Assembly (NCBI GenBank): GCA_033558025.1 | Contig: JAUCEF010000002.1 | Location: 1,674,001 to 1,738,000 of the forward strand | Reading direction: 5' to 3' | Source of the DNA: Phytophthora sp. 'mugwort' | Taxonomy: Eukaryota > Oomycota > Peronosporomycetes > Peronosporales > Peronosporaceae | Length of the DNA: 64,000 nucleotides | Made by a program: the position numbers and the translations under genes | In this document: piece after piece, positions 35,275 through 47,248 of the stretch | Layout of the letters: each line of letters opens with the position of its first letter | How positions within the stretch are numbered: the stretch's first letter is position 1 | Notes under the pieces: generated by a model | Told to the model about the DNA's origin: nothing | Seen by the model: the letters and a program-made list of their open reading frames with translations, nothing else | Databases searched by the model: none

Positions 35275-36389
35275 GTGGATCGACTCTCTGACCAGAGTCC
35301 CAAGATCCATCAGTGCAAGCGGTCGACCAATATGGACCCGAAGTTGAAGGCGGACTTTTGGAATGATGGGTATCTGATTGGTAATGTGAACTTGCCAACG
35401 AAAGTTTTGCGAGCTGCTCTCGCTGGAGTTGAGTCTCTCCTTCGAGCCACTATTTAATGAAATGTACGAAGATGCCCGCGACCCCGACCGCCTCCAAGCA
35501 AGCATTACTATGTTTGGCGAGGCAATGGAAAAGGTGTACAGGAGCATCAAGAATATTGTCAGACGATCGGAGACGGAGTGGTATACTAAGAGAAAGCTAT
35601 GGTCAATTCTGAAGTCACTGCCAGGTGGACTGCTCCAGGGCATTCACCATGATTATCCGTCGTTCAAGACAAGCAATGCCATTAAAAAAGGTGTGGTGCG
35701 GGCATCGGTGATTGTGGCCTTAATGCCGAAGACACAGTTTGTTATCTACCCTGGGTGCTTCGGGACTTACGCGGACAGGAACAAGTGCACCCGAGTGACG
35801 CTTGATGTGGGCGAGTTCCTTATATTCCGCGGTGACTTGGTGCATGCTGGTGCTGAGTACAAGAGGATAAATATCAGGCTGTATTGCTACGTAAGAGTCC
35901 GCGAAATCAAGCAGAAGCGCGATTCGACAGAAGCAGTCTTTATCACGTACATATGTTAGCATTGTATGATTCAGCGCACCTCGCTGCTTCACCGTCGTAA
36001 CCGTCAGCGCTATTGCAACAAGAACCCAGATAAGGCGAAGCAAAATGCACAGCGTGCACAAGTACACGATCGAGGTGGCCACTGCGACAAATGTAACATA
36101 TTTTTTAAGAAACGCAGTGCGTACCGTCAGCACAACCACCGTCACCACCCTAAGAAAGCCTTGAAAACAGTGCGCAGCGGTCAGAATGGGGGTATCGATC
36201 GTGTTACCGCTGAGGGAAAAGACCAGTCAATGTGAGAGCGATATTTTCGAGGAAGGTAGCAGCGAAGACGAGGTTGGTGACATGCAAGAGATCAGCGAGG
36301 GGGAAGGCAGCGAGGAAGACCCCAACGCAGAATTGAGCGAGGAGGAAGACAGCAGCGATGAAGAGAATAGCGAGGACAGTAGCAATTAA
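35275..36389 (+). pseudogene. 2OG-Fe(II) oxygenase-like domain fused to zinc fingers and an acidic tail, broken
   Basis: The region can be read as one protein with defects. Residues near 35,340 give DFWNDGYLIGNV, an oxygenase-like start. After a frameshift near 35,430 a long frame (35429-35959) has GIHHDYPSF, with an H-x-D metal pair, then a distal FRGDLVHAGAEYKRINIRL with the third His and a 2-oxoglutarate-binding Arg. Such enzymes hydroxylate or demethylate substrates including nucleic acids. A single in-frame TAG at 35957 separates it from 35960-36232, with HCDKCNIFFKKRSAYRQHNH (C2H2 finger). A third frame (36186-36389) gives an acidic Ser/Glu-rich tail. Upstream (35,110-35,220) are Gln-rich repeats such as QQHQEPMPGQQQQEP. 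It lies tail to tail with the MULE transposase and may be element cargo. Confidence 0.55.
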
Positions 36390-36726
36390 GGGGGAAGTAA
36401 GCAGAAGGACAGCGAGGAAGAAGTCAGCGACAATAGCTACGTAAGAGACGATGAACGTGAAGATAAAGCCTAAAGCTTGACATCAGCCACTCGTGTCCCG
36501 CCGTTTTAAAGTAGCCACTGACGATGCAATTGTGACTCCCTATGTCAGTGTCAGCGATCGAGAACGTCAGCTACAACGAATGCCATGGGTACACGACGTT
36601 GCAGCTTTAAAATCGTAGCTGGTTAATAAATGTGTGGTATAAAGGTAACTTGAATCTCTAATTAAGCAGGTGCTGAATTTCTAGAGCTCTCCTGGCTAAC
36701 GGAGGGCGGCCGGATCTATCGGGTTG

Positions 36727-38983
36727 TCATACAAGAGCCTCGCGATTCCTAGCGCTCAAGTCAACTGTTGGTTCACCTCCCACGTAGTTTGCAAGTGGTG
36801 TAACGCTCACCGCTGTCTCGAGTAGCACAGAAAGTCCGACCGGTGGCGACTCGAGCGGTGCTACCTGATATACGGGCCGATCTTGCAATGCAGATAACGC
36901 AAACGTGACAGCGACAGGTGGGGAAATCTCCGCGGCAGGAAACCGCGACGCAGAAAGCGGCACCGGCTCCAAAACTGGTGTAACCAGATTTCCATTCTCT
37001 TCTTCAGGTTGAGTTCGACGCTTTTTGCGAACTCGCCGATCCTTCAGGCGAAAACAACACCGCCCTCCAGAGTATCTGGAGACACCCGTGAGAATGCGGG
37101 CTCCAACTAGATGACAGCAGTATCCCAGTTTCGAGAAGTAGTGGCATCCACAGGATACTTCGGAGGTATCAACCCTCCAGCCATCTTCGTGGATTTTCAT
37201 TCTATGAGCCATGTAAAGCGACCCCTTCATCGCATGTTCATAAACTACGTGAGCCTTTCGACGTTGGCTTCGTCCAAGCTGCGCATCCAACTGCCCCGTT
37301 GTCTGGCTTGTAAGAAGCCGCACGAACGCCTGCCCTGAAGCCTGTTCAAGCCACCTTGATTCTCCGGTGAGGGATCGCAACTGAACAATTTTTACGATAT
37401 GGGCCTCATTAGTTTCATAAGCGACGAGCTGCCTTGTCTGCATTAACTTGGTAGCTGCCTTCACTAGCGATGCTGGTGGTCCGTGAGCGTGGCGGCAGGC
37501 TTGTTGTCGTCAGCCGTTCACGTCCTCACAAATTACAGCTAGTTTTCACAGCAGCCGCTTTGTGTCGAACGTTTTCCGCATTAAATGCCGTTTGACGCTG
37601 GCATTAAATGTCTCGACGGATTATTTGTCGTTGCACATCCTACTGGTGTGTGGAAAGCTTGCCAAATCCAACCTTGAAGCCACTGCTCCTCAAAATAGTC
37701 TGCGAATGGACTAAGATCAGGAATCATTCTCGACTCGCTAAGAATTCTGTCATAAATCTCATAAAATCCAAAAGACTTGCTGAGTAGTGCATTGCTATAA
37801 CACCTTTGTAGACCATTGCTCCAGCAGCATTGTTCAGCTGCCTTGTTCGCTTTCTCACGTTGTATAGCACATGAAAGAAGGACATCATAAATGTAGGACT
37901 TTGGAATTGGGGCGTACTCTGCAGAGCGTTGTATTGGGTATCGTCTGCGTCGCCAAGAACATCATCAACTCTTGGGTATTGCGAGAAAATCTTGTAATAC
38001 ACTTGCACCAGAGAGGACAGAACGGCTGCGTATTTGATGTGTGTCAAACGACTAACTACAAAAATCGCGGCCAAATGGTACGATCGCTAAATCCACACGG
38101 GATAACAGGATATCCAGTTTCACTTAGTTTGAACGTGGCGTCGATGCGAACAAGGCAAAAATATCCAGCTGCTGAAATCTCCTCACGTTTTCGAGAAGTC
38201 CCACCGTCGTCACGCCCAGGACGAACGAATCATGATCTTCCCCCTTTCCAACATGCGTGAAGCCGTTATCATCAAGCGCCGCACCGAACATGAATGCTTT
38301 GTCTGCATCGATTTTAGAAAATAGAGGAAACTCCTGCACCAATGCCTTAATTGAATCGCTTCCGTTGCGCTCTCCGTGCTTTACACGCAACGGTTTGACG
38401 CAACGAGCAACCTGCTCGTAGGTAGGAACACCATTAACAGGTGGGGCCGCAGTGTAGCGGCGCAATCCTGACCAAATGTGCCGCGGGGCCAATCCTGTTT
38501 CATCTATTTCCCCGATATATACTTTCGCATTGCCGGTGTCATGACGGCGCGATGGGTTCCACCGCAGTCAGCGTTGCCTCGAGTATGTTCGGTTACTGTT
38601 GCCATAATCTGCCACTCGCTTGTGCTTGAGCACTGCCACACCTTCCACACTTTGTTGCACTTGGGTTTCTTGTTTCCTAGTGGTATCGCTAGAGCAACGC
38701 AGGTAACACTTGAGCAGCGGACGCGTCGCTCCACCATTTCGTGGTCCCCAGGGCAAATTTGGCACAACTGCGTGCGCTTCATGTAGGCACCTGAGCAGCA
38801 CATCCGCTCTAGCCGTTCCGTCGTGTAGCTTTCGTTGGTCTGTTCTGTCGCGACAATTTGCCACGTGCCACGGGTCACAGCTTCTTCCGAAGCTAGCATA
38901 TCTACATGGGAGTATCTGCAGAAGTTGCGTCCCCGTTCCTTCGAATGGTGTCCGTTGATCTCAGTCTTCTGTGAGTGGACCAC
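36727..38983 (-). mobile_element. MULE (Mutator-like) transposase remnant
   Basis: Three or more broken minus-strand frames in the right order. The N-terminal part (38983-38504) is Cys/His-rich and resembles the FLYWCH-type finger of MULEs. The middle (38492-38124) has DDNGFTHVGKGEDHDSFVLG, and 38074-37724 has LGDADDTQYNAL with SFFHVLYNVRKRTRQLN, both typical of the MULE core. The C-terminal frame (37464-36727) has a SWIM zinc finger, CGCHYFSKLGYCCHLVGA. The enzyme would cut and move the element. Frameshifts make it inactive here. It lies between the two halves of a copia element, which shows it inserted later. Confidence 0.8.
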
Positions 38984-39040
38984 GCAAACAGGTGAGCCAC
39001 CCCAGTCTTCTTAGGGTGGACCACGCAAAAGGTGAGCAGG
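38962..39040 (+). repeat. Two-copy direct repeat, about 41-bp period
   Basis: Two imperfect copies, starting at 38962 and 39003, share 'cagtcttct' and then 'gtggaccacgcaaa' followed by 'aggtgagc'. The pair lies at the outer edge of the MULE-like insertion and could be subterminal transposase-binding repeats. I found no reverse-complement copy near 35 kb. Confidence 0.6.
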
Positions 39041-39129
39041 TTTGATTCTGCCCGGATTTTGTTTGGTTTCCACCTGCCACAACGTTTGCTTTTGCTCAAG
39101 TCAATAAGTGTTTGCTCGTGCCTGAAGGT

Positions 39130-41033
39130 ATTTGGTTTTGTCCTGAGAGACGTTTGATTGTAACCCAGTTGCCTTTGTTTCTTCGCCGATACCGACGTTC
39201 ATCCTTTGCTGTGCGCGCTGAGGGAAATTCTTGTTTCGCGGATCTCGAAACACCACCTATTCTCCCAGTGACGGCGTCAGTTTGGTCATCACCTTTAACG
39301 GCGAGGATCGGCCTGGGTTAGAGTTCGTTGGTGCTCTGTCGAGTATATATGCTGCGTATTGCACCGCGTCCCTTAAGAAACTCGGCGGGAGACCGCAAAC
39401 GAAAATTACACATCGCGCCGTATTCATCATTGTGCGGTGCATTTTCGGCATTACCTTTTCTCGCTTGGTTCCGAGCTTCACTGCGCTGACGGGCGACCCC
39501 CGTACGCTTGTAAAAGATGTCCACATCTTTATATGCTCCGCCTGAGTCAGTCCGTAGCATGTGAAACTTGCTACTGTACATATGTCGAAATACACGAGGG
39601 AATGTTCAAACTGTTTCGCCACCGCGCCCTTCGTGCGTGCTAGGAATACCCTGCTGTAATTGCTCTTGCGGCCCACACGTTGATTATGTAGCGGCTGCTC
39701 AAGCGATCTCTTTGCGTCATCGGGATCTTCAGGCCCAAGCATATGACCCCATCAACCCTATCGATCGATGAGTGTGGGCACCTCTGTCCGTACTCGACAG
39801 CCTATTATTCGCCTGTTATCCCAGCGCACATGCCAAACCTTTTATCCACCTGTGATCGATGAGCTCGATGCTCGGGCTGGTGTCTCGCTCTATGCGTTAC
39901 ACTGCGCCGTAGCTCAGGTGCCCATGCGCCTATAAAAATCAAATAGTGTGTCCTTCTGCATAGTACTTGACACGTCGTCCGGTACGCTCGTCTCCTGGTC
40001 CAGCGCCGCCATAATCACCTCGGATGTAAGTTCGCGTCTTCCTTCTACAGCGTCTTGCATTGCTCGAACGTTCTGGCATATGTTTACATCGAATGCCACG
40101 TCCTCGCGGCTACCACGCGCTGCCCGTCCTTGTACATCAGCGTGTAGCCCTATTTTCTATGTTCCGTGCGAGATCACATTTTGAACAGCGCTTGCAGTGT
40201 CGTACAACTCCAAGTCAACTTCACCGTCCTTTCCTTACCACACGCCGTCATTCAACGCATAGGGCGTACCCTTCGTGGCCACGTTCAGGGGGTATTCGGC
40301 TGCAGACACGCGTCATCGCACGTCTCGACGTCTTCTAGCCATGACTCGTCATTTACCAGGCCCTGCTGGATCCGCTGACAAGGAGCCACATAATGTCAGT
40401 CTCGGTCAACTTCTCGTTTACAGCTAGTGTCAGATCAGGTCACTTCTGTGTCCCCGGCCGCGCTCCGGGCATGCTGTTCCCAGATGCCCCTCTTGATCAC
40501 ACTGATAACAGCGCTGTGTGTCAGTGTTGCATTCCCACAGCAGCGACAACTTCCTTTCTGAGGTCGCGGCGCTTCGACGGGTCCAGCTCCCATGACTGCG
40601 CAAAGTGCGCGAGTTCTTCGACTTGTTGCAAGTAGTCCATCCTCGTGCTGTCCACGTTGGCCATTAGTACAGTGCGCAGAAACGAAGACGCGTATTGTGC
40701 TATGCCATTCAGCAATATAGTATGCTCCGACGTCGCACGCCTCTAAGATTGCCACGAGGTACATATAGTGCTCGGGACACATGCGCTTACCGTCACCGTC
40801 CTTTGGCGCGCTGAACAGTTTCATCTTTTATGCCGGGGTAATACTGGTATTGAATCAATCCAGCATCCTCTCCATAATGTACTGCAGCGTGGGCAGCTGT
40901 GCCCACCAGACCTCCATCTGCTTATGATAATAACTCTCAGCAGAGCCCGATAAGTAGGGTGAACATGTAAGTCGATTTTGACGTCTTCAGGCCAGGAGAA
41001 CCCACACGCAGACTGTATCGGCGTTACTTCCAA
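39130..41033 (-). mobile_element. Ty1/copia remnant, 5' half (gag and integrase)
   Basis: From right to left: a truncated gag (from about 41,033), with MKLFSAPKDGDG at 40824 and QYASSFLRTVLMANVDSTRM at about 40,700, then integrase at 39742-39257 with KSNYSRVFLARTKGAVAKQFEH, CGLPPSFLRDAVQYAAYILD and SPLKVMTKLTPSLGE. The minus strand continues to about 39,130 with RAQQ-x-MNVGIGEETK, the usual stretch after integrase. Gag packages the RNA and integrase inserts the DNA. Multiple frameshifts and a missing protease make it dead. It belongs to the same family as the element at 49.8-52.3 kb. Confidence 0.8.
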
Positions 41034-41562
41034 GGTTATTGAATATGTGGGAACAAGTCCCCACCTTCCTTTATAACCAACAACAACAACAGTACTCAGT
41101 ACAAATAGTTAATGAGACCTCAGTAGGTGGCCTTACAGCCAATAGATATGCACTAGATTAGGCTCTGCTATGCTATATATGAGTTCTATACAATTTCACT
41201 TTCACCACACGTGGATCTGCCGCGCATAAGAAGAATACATTCAGCTCACATTTTAACGTAAAGAGTTTATTTGTTTTGTTTAAGGTACATTGACTCTTAA
41301 AGTCCGTATGTAGTTATCTTGCGGGTTCGGCTCTGTTCTTTCATAGAGCATAGGGTTATCCATTTTAAACAGGAGCAGGCTAGTTTGTATTGCCTGCGAT
41401 AAGTACCTTGATTTTTCATGAGTTGCGGGAAATTGGCCTGAGGGCGGGCGGCACGACTTCAAATCGTGGGCAGTTCTATACACGGGCATGTTGTCAACGC
41501 CACCATTGTATTCTACCTAATTGGCACCATGGTGTATATCGCACATGTTGTGGTCGAACCTT
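41034..41562. other. Gene-free stretch, AT-rich
   Basis: Lies between the truncated copia gag and the piggyBac-like remnant. It contains 'caacaacaacaacag' and several TATA-like stretches but no supported gene. It may be LTR-derived. Confidence 0.3.
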
Positions 41563-43075
41563 TTATCTCGAAGGAGACCAGACCGCCAAGCTCTGATATG
41601 AATTGCCATTGGTTGCTCCGACATGTACTTCCAGCCCACCCTTACTCACTCTCATCCGTTGCCTCTCTGTCAGGTTGTTTCGCCTCCTCCACTCCTTGAT
41701 CATTTTGCTTGGCTTCATCATCATATTCGTCCGTCTCGCGACGGCGGCGTTCTTACCTAGGTCACGCATGTGGATGTCGCGACCAAAGCGAGGGCTCGGG
41801 AATCGTCTCCACTCTTCCCCCACTTGACGTGCCAGATTTGGTGGCATGCCATAGTGTTGCCGGGGTAGTGGTTGCGCCGAGCTCGGTCGCAGAGCTAGAC
41901 ACTGCATACACGCACGTACACACACGGAGTGTTAGTTCCAAAGCAAATAAAAAAATGGCACTTACCATTTCGATCGCCACTGCAGGCCTCACAGTAGAAC
42001 CTGGTAGCGCTGAGATGGCCTATCTTCTGCTTCCCGATGAGTACACCTTTCATTGGTGCTGCGGGCGTTCGCGGATGCCCTCTCTAATCTGAGGAACTCA
42101 TTGAACTTGTTCTCAACTGGAATGGTAGTTGACCTACCAGACGGAGTTGACGGTCCTGGAGAAAAGGCCTAAACAACCGAGTAGTAGTTAGCAGGTATAG
42201 AACAGGTGGTAAATACAACAGATTATGTAGGATATGCCTCTTCAATGAAGCCCTCGGTCGTGACCAGCAGCAACTGCGCCTGCATGATTTCCAGAAACTT
42301 GGCGTGATCTGCTGGCGCTTCCCCTCGTTGTTTCTGGGCCTCTCGATAATCGATAAAGCAATTGACCATTGCAATGTCGACAAGTCCGCAGCAAATGGTA
42401 TTATAATACTTGCGGTACCGCACGGCCAGCTGCAGTGAATAGCGCTGCAGGCACAGTTGGTCGAGAACGTCAACCCCGCCCATTCAATGATGGAAGTCGC
42501 ACATGGCGGGTGGGCAAGGTCCTCCGACCGCATGGAACGTGCCATCCTTCGCCCCAATGCCATAACAAGAATACATCAGCATGAATTCCTCTTGAGCTGC
42601 TCTTCACAACTTACCGCAAGTTTCCGGGGCCCTGCTGCTTCTGTGGATAGCAGATAGACGAGGAGTCGGTCCCACCAGAACATACCGGATAGTTCCGGAT
42701 AGCATTTGGCAAAATCCATTGTTAATGAGCAACGGACGATGTTCGCTTGCCATGTATTAATCGAAGGTATTCGTGCAGACGGGAATCCCTTCTTGATCGT
42801 TTGAAAAGTGCCGACCGACTATACATTTCTGCTTAACAGTTGAAGAGCCAACTGAACAGACGTGTGGAAGCAGTCTGTCACAGCCCCATGGAAAACGCCG
42901 ACTTCTGGAGCAGGAAGCGCATTGTGCAGATTGCGTGCGAATCACTGCAACTGGCACCGAGTTTGGTTCTGCCGAAATCCTTCGTTGGCGACTCTCCCCG
43001 AGCTCATCGCAGTATGCTGATTGGCGCCACAGTAATAGTCAAGCCTGAAATACAGCAATACAGCATGTTCATATA
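41563..43075 (-). mobile_element. piggyBac-like transposase remnant
   Basis: The best frame, 42483-42223, begins MGGVDVLDQLCLQRYSLQL and continues KYYNTICCGLVDIAMVNCFI, matching the MGGVD-x-x-D segment and following helices of the piggyBac (DDE_Tnp_1_7) core. Downstream on the same strand (about 42,000-41,900) is a Cys-rich piece YCEACSDGNGKCHFFICF, like the C-terminal zinc finger. Upstream, to about 43,075, scattered pieces such as FHTSVQLALQLL look like the core start. Stops and frame changes break the gene. The enzyme would excise elements precisely at TTAA sites. Confidence 0.7.
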
Positions 43076-43325
43076 TTAGCGTGGTTTAATATAAAACACG
43101 TAGGACTTAGCCAAAATATTCCCGCGTCCCCCGTTTGTAGAAACGTGAGATAAAAATGCTCATGCAACATGCAGCACACAGCACGCAACCTCATACGTGC
43201 ACCTCATCAAAGATTCCAACACTGTGACGCCAAAAAATAACCATTGGCGTGCTCACGCGATTGCTAAGAGATTTGGATCTGTCAGTTTTGTTTGGACCAA
43301 TCATTGGTGGCCATGAGGGCTGCAT

Positions 43326-43977
43326 TTGGTCGTTCGCATCATTCGAGAAAAAGAAGGACAGCGAAGAATGGTGGCACTCCGCGAGACCCGACGAGAATCT
43401 GAAGCCTTCCATGCTCGGTTGAAATGCCAAACTACGACACCGCTGCTGAGACTGGTGTTGGAGCACCGCGCATACCTGAGTGGCGAGAGGGAGACCGAAG
43501 CAGACTTCGGCATAGAGCCGCACGCTCATGAAGCCCAGGATGCGACAGACGTGGAGATAGCGAGGACACTGCCATGGCCGCCATCACGCCCGCCGATGGG
43601 CAAGACCACAGCATACATCGCGGTGCCGAAAAAACGTCTGGCAGAGCGGGAATCTCAGGATGCGGTAGAGATGGTGGTGAGGGCCGGGCGGAAGGTAAGC
43701 GCCCGCAAAAACGAAGAAGAAGACGATGAGGCAGAAAGAAGCGGAGAATTAAAAAAAATCGAAAAGGCAGAGAGGCGAAGGCAGTTGCGCGGACGAAGGC
43801 TGCCGTTGCCAAGCGGAACACGGAGAGGGAGACGGATCGAATGCGAATAATTGGAGACGAGATTCGTGGTGCGGGAGCTCGTGCGGAGGCACTGAACGCA
43901 CTCAGCGAGAAGGGAGGGCACTCGAAGGAGGCGGCGGGAAAATGGAGGCTTAGCCGAGACCATCTCAAAACAATATG
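43326..43977 (+). other. Arg/Lys-rich open frames of unknown nature
   Basis: Two overlapping plus frames are open here. One (43326-43850) encodes 174 charged residues. Another frame running to about 43,977 carries a basic run KRPQKRRRRRGRKK and then a helical stretch GAGARAEALNALSEKGGHS. A long antisense frame also exists (44223-43432), an effect of the GC-rich codon pattern. No family was recognised. It could be a decayed TE protein or a basic nuclear protein, and confidence that it is coding is low. Confidence 0.25.
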
Positions 43978-44280
43978 AAGAAGAAGACAAGTCCTCACCT
44001 CGCCAACGCGGAAGATGACGGAGATGCAGACGACGAGAGCATTGTTTCGGAAGAAGACACGTCGTGCGCTACAGCACGGCGGGTTCAAAGTATGTCCTTG
44101 ATCATGACGTATGTACAACATGTCCCGCTGATCTAATGCTGTACATTTTACTATGTATGCTGTGGCACTTAATAGAACATTGATTGGTGAACTGCGCATC
44201 GCAAGGGTCGCCAACAGAATCACGTAGTCTGATCCTCAGGCACTAAGGTCGGCCGCTTGTAGTCAACCTAGTACGAGGCG

Positions 44281-44670
44281 ATGAATTCGGACATGGAAGT
44301 AGATTCGGAGGACTGGTATACCGAAGCGCATAGTGTTGAAGAAGAAAACTCGCTTCCCGTTGTGTGTGAAGATGCAGAAGGATAAGTCGGGTTGCCTGAA
44401 AGTGATGGTGGTTTGGATGGCGCTGCTAATTTTTGTTCGCGAGAAAGCCAAGGCAGCGCGAAAGCTCGCGAAGGAGCGACTGTTATCTGCAGTTGCAAAG
44501 CTTCCACGTGCCTGGTCGAAGGAAGTTTTATACAGCAGGCCAAATGGAGTGACCATCACGCTCGATTTGCACGAGAGTTTTTGTATCGGCTCAACAAACC
44601 TTGGGAGGCTCTATCATCCGTCGTTATCTGTACTCGGATTCAATTATTGAAAAAGCTGCTGAACATTTGA
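44281..44670 (+). pseudogene. Decayed ORF with acidic N-terminus
   Basis: An ATG at 44281 starts MNSDMEVDSEDWYTEAHSVE, then meets an in-frame TAA near 44,383, after which the same frame stays open to a stop at 44668-44670. The acidic, Trp-containing start recalls transposase N-termini, but no family was recognised. Confidence 0.25.
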
Positions 44671-46033
44671 GGCCGTAACCATAATGCCTTGATCGAACGC
44701 TACTTTTCACGCTAAACCTTACTGCAAAATTGTGATGAAGCTATCGCGTGTCTTCAAGTCGCTTATGAATTGCCATGCAATAGTACAGGCATTCCTGGGT
44801 GCTTGATCGCATTCCAAGCGCTTCTTAGGCTGTCGACGAGTACATGTACTCGAAGTACTTTGAAACAAACCTGGTCATATTTATATGACGGATTGTCTAT
44901 GATAAGCATATCGTTTATACCGGTACAATACCTGCCAACTGATTGACCCAAATTGAAGTAACTTTCACGGGGATTACGACCCATTGGCAAATCGGTAGCT
45001 CTTCACGATCTGCTGCATACGCCCACTTAAAATTCTATACATATTCTATTAAAGATACTATTCGATATTAAAGAGACTAATCCCGTCCATACAGTAATGC
45101 TAACGACCGCCATGGCGCATGCCCCATCGGGACTAGAGTTTGGTGCGCTGAACCGTATTGATAACGCAGTGGTGGGGCAATAAGGTTATTCCGCAGAGAA
45201 AGCATTTACCTCTCTTTTCCTGCATAGATAAATACAGTACAATGTATGCATGTATTTCGAAGTATGTACCATCCTCAGTGGGACCTCTTACATCGCAGAT
45301 GTTAAATGTATATAACTTATATTGCTGTCCGCAAAGTCATGCGCACGAGGAAGCTGGTAGTGGAAATCAAGTTGATTGGATGATACTGGAGATCATGGGT
45401 GATATGAAGACGCAAGTTCAATCGGCGTGATGCACATGACACGTGGTCAGTCGTCGTAAGTCGTAAGTAGAAATCGCGTCCCGCTCACCCGGCTGGATAC
45501 CCAAGCATCAGCAGCGCATATGTACAGCGGAATGGTGGGGAATCCAGCAAATTGTGTTCACAAGGGATTGCATTCCTTACGGCAGTCGAGACACGACGCA
45601 CACATCACGAAGGACTCAAGTTTTTTTTTTTTTACTCGACTTTTGAACATCAAATCAGCAAAACTCGTGAGGGCGGAAGATAGGTTTATGGAATGGTCAG
45701 CTCATAGAATCGACAAACACATTCACCTCAAATCTTGATGCAAAAAGAAGCTTGGTTTTTGTATGATTTCATATGATCTTGATTACTAAATCCGTCCTTA
45801 CCTTGACATTTGTAAGGATTTATTTAAGGGACCAAACACACGGTACATGACAATGTATTTTGATATTAAAATATCACATCACAGCAAAACGCAAGATAGC
45901 TTTCGTGATCTGCTCTACGTTCCGATAACATACAACGCTACGACCATTGCTGCTGAGCGTGCAGTGCAGTAGTCGTAGCCCTGGCATTCCGCAATTGTCC
46001 GCCGTCGAGAAACAACAACCAGTGCTGCTTCGT
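44671..46033. other. Gene-free spacer upstream of the NLP gene
   Basis: About 1.36 kb of AT-rich sequence with a 12-base T run near 45,620 and no supported gene. The proximal part (45.8-46.03 kb) should hold the NLP promoter. No clear oomycete initiator consensus was found. Confidence 0.4.
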
Positions 46034-47047
46034 ATGAATCTCTGCGTCTTTCTGTGGGCCGGTGTTGCGGTGCTTGCTTCAGTGCAAGCCCAAGATGGGT
46101 CTCAAACTCAAGCATCCCAGTTCCAAGTCGGCTTCGAAGAATCGCAAACTGCTTCTCAAGCTCGAGGTCCTGTTGAAACCCCGGAGCCAACCAAGAAGTA
46201 CATTGACTTCAGCAAGTTGACCCACGCCCCATCGCCAAACGTTACCATGAACATGACCATCTATCCGACTAGGGAAGATCTGCGGCAACAAACTGAATCT
46301 CTGACACCTGCACCCACACTCCCATCGACACCCGTCCCCACGCCGGATCCTGGTCCGTGGGTTACGAAAACAATTAGCCACAAAGACGTAAAGCCGTTCC
46401 CTCAGCTCGAGCCGGTGACAGTCTCAGAAAAGGCTGGTGTCAAGTTTAAGCCTCAGATTCAAATCCGGACGGGGTGCAAACCTTATCCTGTCGTGAACAA
46501 GTTTGGAGAGACCAGCGGCGGTCTTCAAATTTCTGGTAGTCCGAGAGGAGGGTGTCGAGGCTCCGGCCACGGCTCTCAGGTGTACGGCCGCTCAACGTGG
46601 ATGAATGGTGTATGGGCCATCATGTACTCGTGGTACTTTCCAAAAGACTCGCCGGCGTCTCGCATGGGTCATCGCCACGACTGGGAGAGCGCCATCGTGT
46701 TCATTGACAACCCTGCTGTGCCGGAGCCGAAGATCTTGGCATGTTCAGTGTCGTCTCACGACGGCTACAAGAAGTACAACCCGTGCCCGCCATGGGTACT
46801 CGACGGAAACAGCCTAAAGGTTCGGTACAGGCACAACATCCCCCTGAACCACGACCTGGATACTACTGGGGACGCCGGTACATTCCAAGACCTCGTCATG
46901 TGGGATCAGCTCACCGAGGCCGCCCGTCGAGCTCTCAACTCGGTCCAGTTTGGCAAGGCGAACACGCCCTTCAACGACGGCAGGTTCCACTCATGGCTCG
47001 ATAAGGCCTGGCCCTTCGAAAGAAAAAAAGCACCGGTTGCAAAGTGA
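46034..47047 (+). CDS. Secreted NLP (NPP1) necrosis/ethylene-inducing-like protein
   Basis: A 337-residue protein whose ATG at 46034 starts a signal peptide ([19 protein letters not shown]). An upstream non-ATG extension in frame is not needed. Residues ~20-110 are a Thr/Pro/Gln-rich spacer, then the NPP1 domain. It has a pair of cysteines (GCKPY and GGCRG), MYSWYFPKD, and the hallmark heptapeptide GHRHDWE at residues 212-218, whose charged residues form the metal pocket. NLPs are secreted by oomycetes and fungi; cytolytic ones bind plant membrane sphingolipids. The pocket residues look intact, but the long N-terminal insert makes activity uncertain. The frame is complete with a stop at 47047. 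A DMT transporter gene begins 201 bp downstream on the same strand. Confidence 0.93.
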   Translation: MNLCVFLWAGVAVLASVQAQDGSQTQASQFQVGFEESQTASQARGPVETPEPTKKYIDFSKLTHAPSPNVTMNMTIYPTREDLRQQTESLTPAPTLPSTPVPTPDPGPWVTKTISHKDVKPFPQLEPVTVSEKAGVKFKPQIQIRTGCKPYPVVNKFGETSGGLQISGSPRGGCRGSGHGSQVYGRSTWMNGVWAIMYSWYFPKDSPASRMGHRHDWESAIVFIDNPAVPEPKILACSVSSHDGYKKYNPCPPWVLDGNSLKVRYRHNIPLNHDLDTTGDAGTFQDLVMWDQLTEAARRALNSVQFGKANTPFNDGRFHSWLDKAWPFERKKAPVAK

Positions 47048-47248
47048 ACATCATTGGTAGAACTTGCAGTTTGCAATGATCCATCTAACTCTTCACCAAT
47101 AGTGCAAGTAATTCTGCGATTTACAGTTCTTCTTTTCTTACTGAACTCAAGTGAACAATCTCCTCATCCTCGAATGTATTGAGGACGTATTACAGTAGCT
47201 TTTCAGAACGCGATCCCCCCCCACGTCGCCGCACTGTACGAACCAGTT

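Noticed and set aside
39901..39930. Possible tRNA gene (a 'gtagctcaggt' string)
   Set aside because: No D-, anticodon- and T-arm complementarity could be found around it; it lies inside copia sequence.
43432..44223. 263-codon minus-strand frame
   Set aside because: Antisense to Arg/Lys/Glu-rich plus frames; Ser/Arg/Pro/Leu-rich with no domain. Long frames here arise from GC-rich codons.
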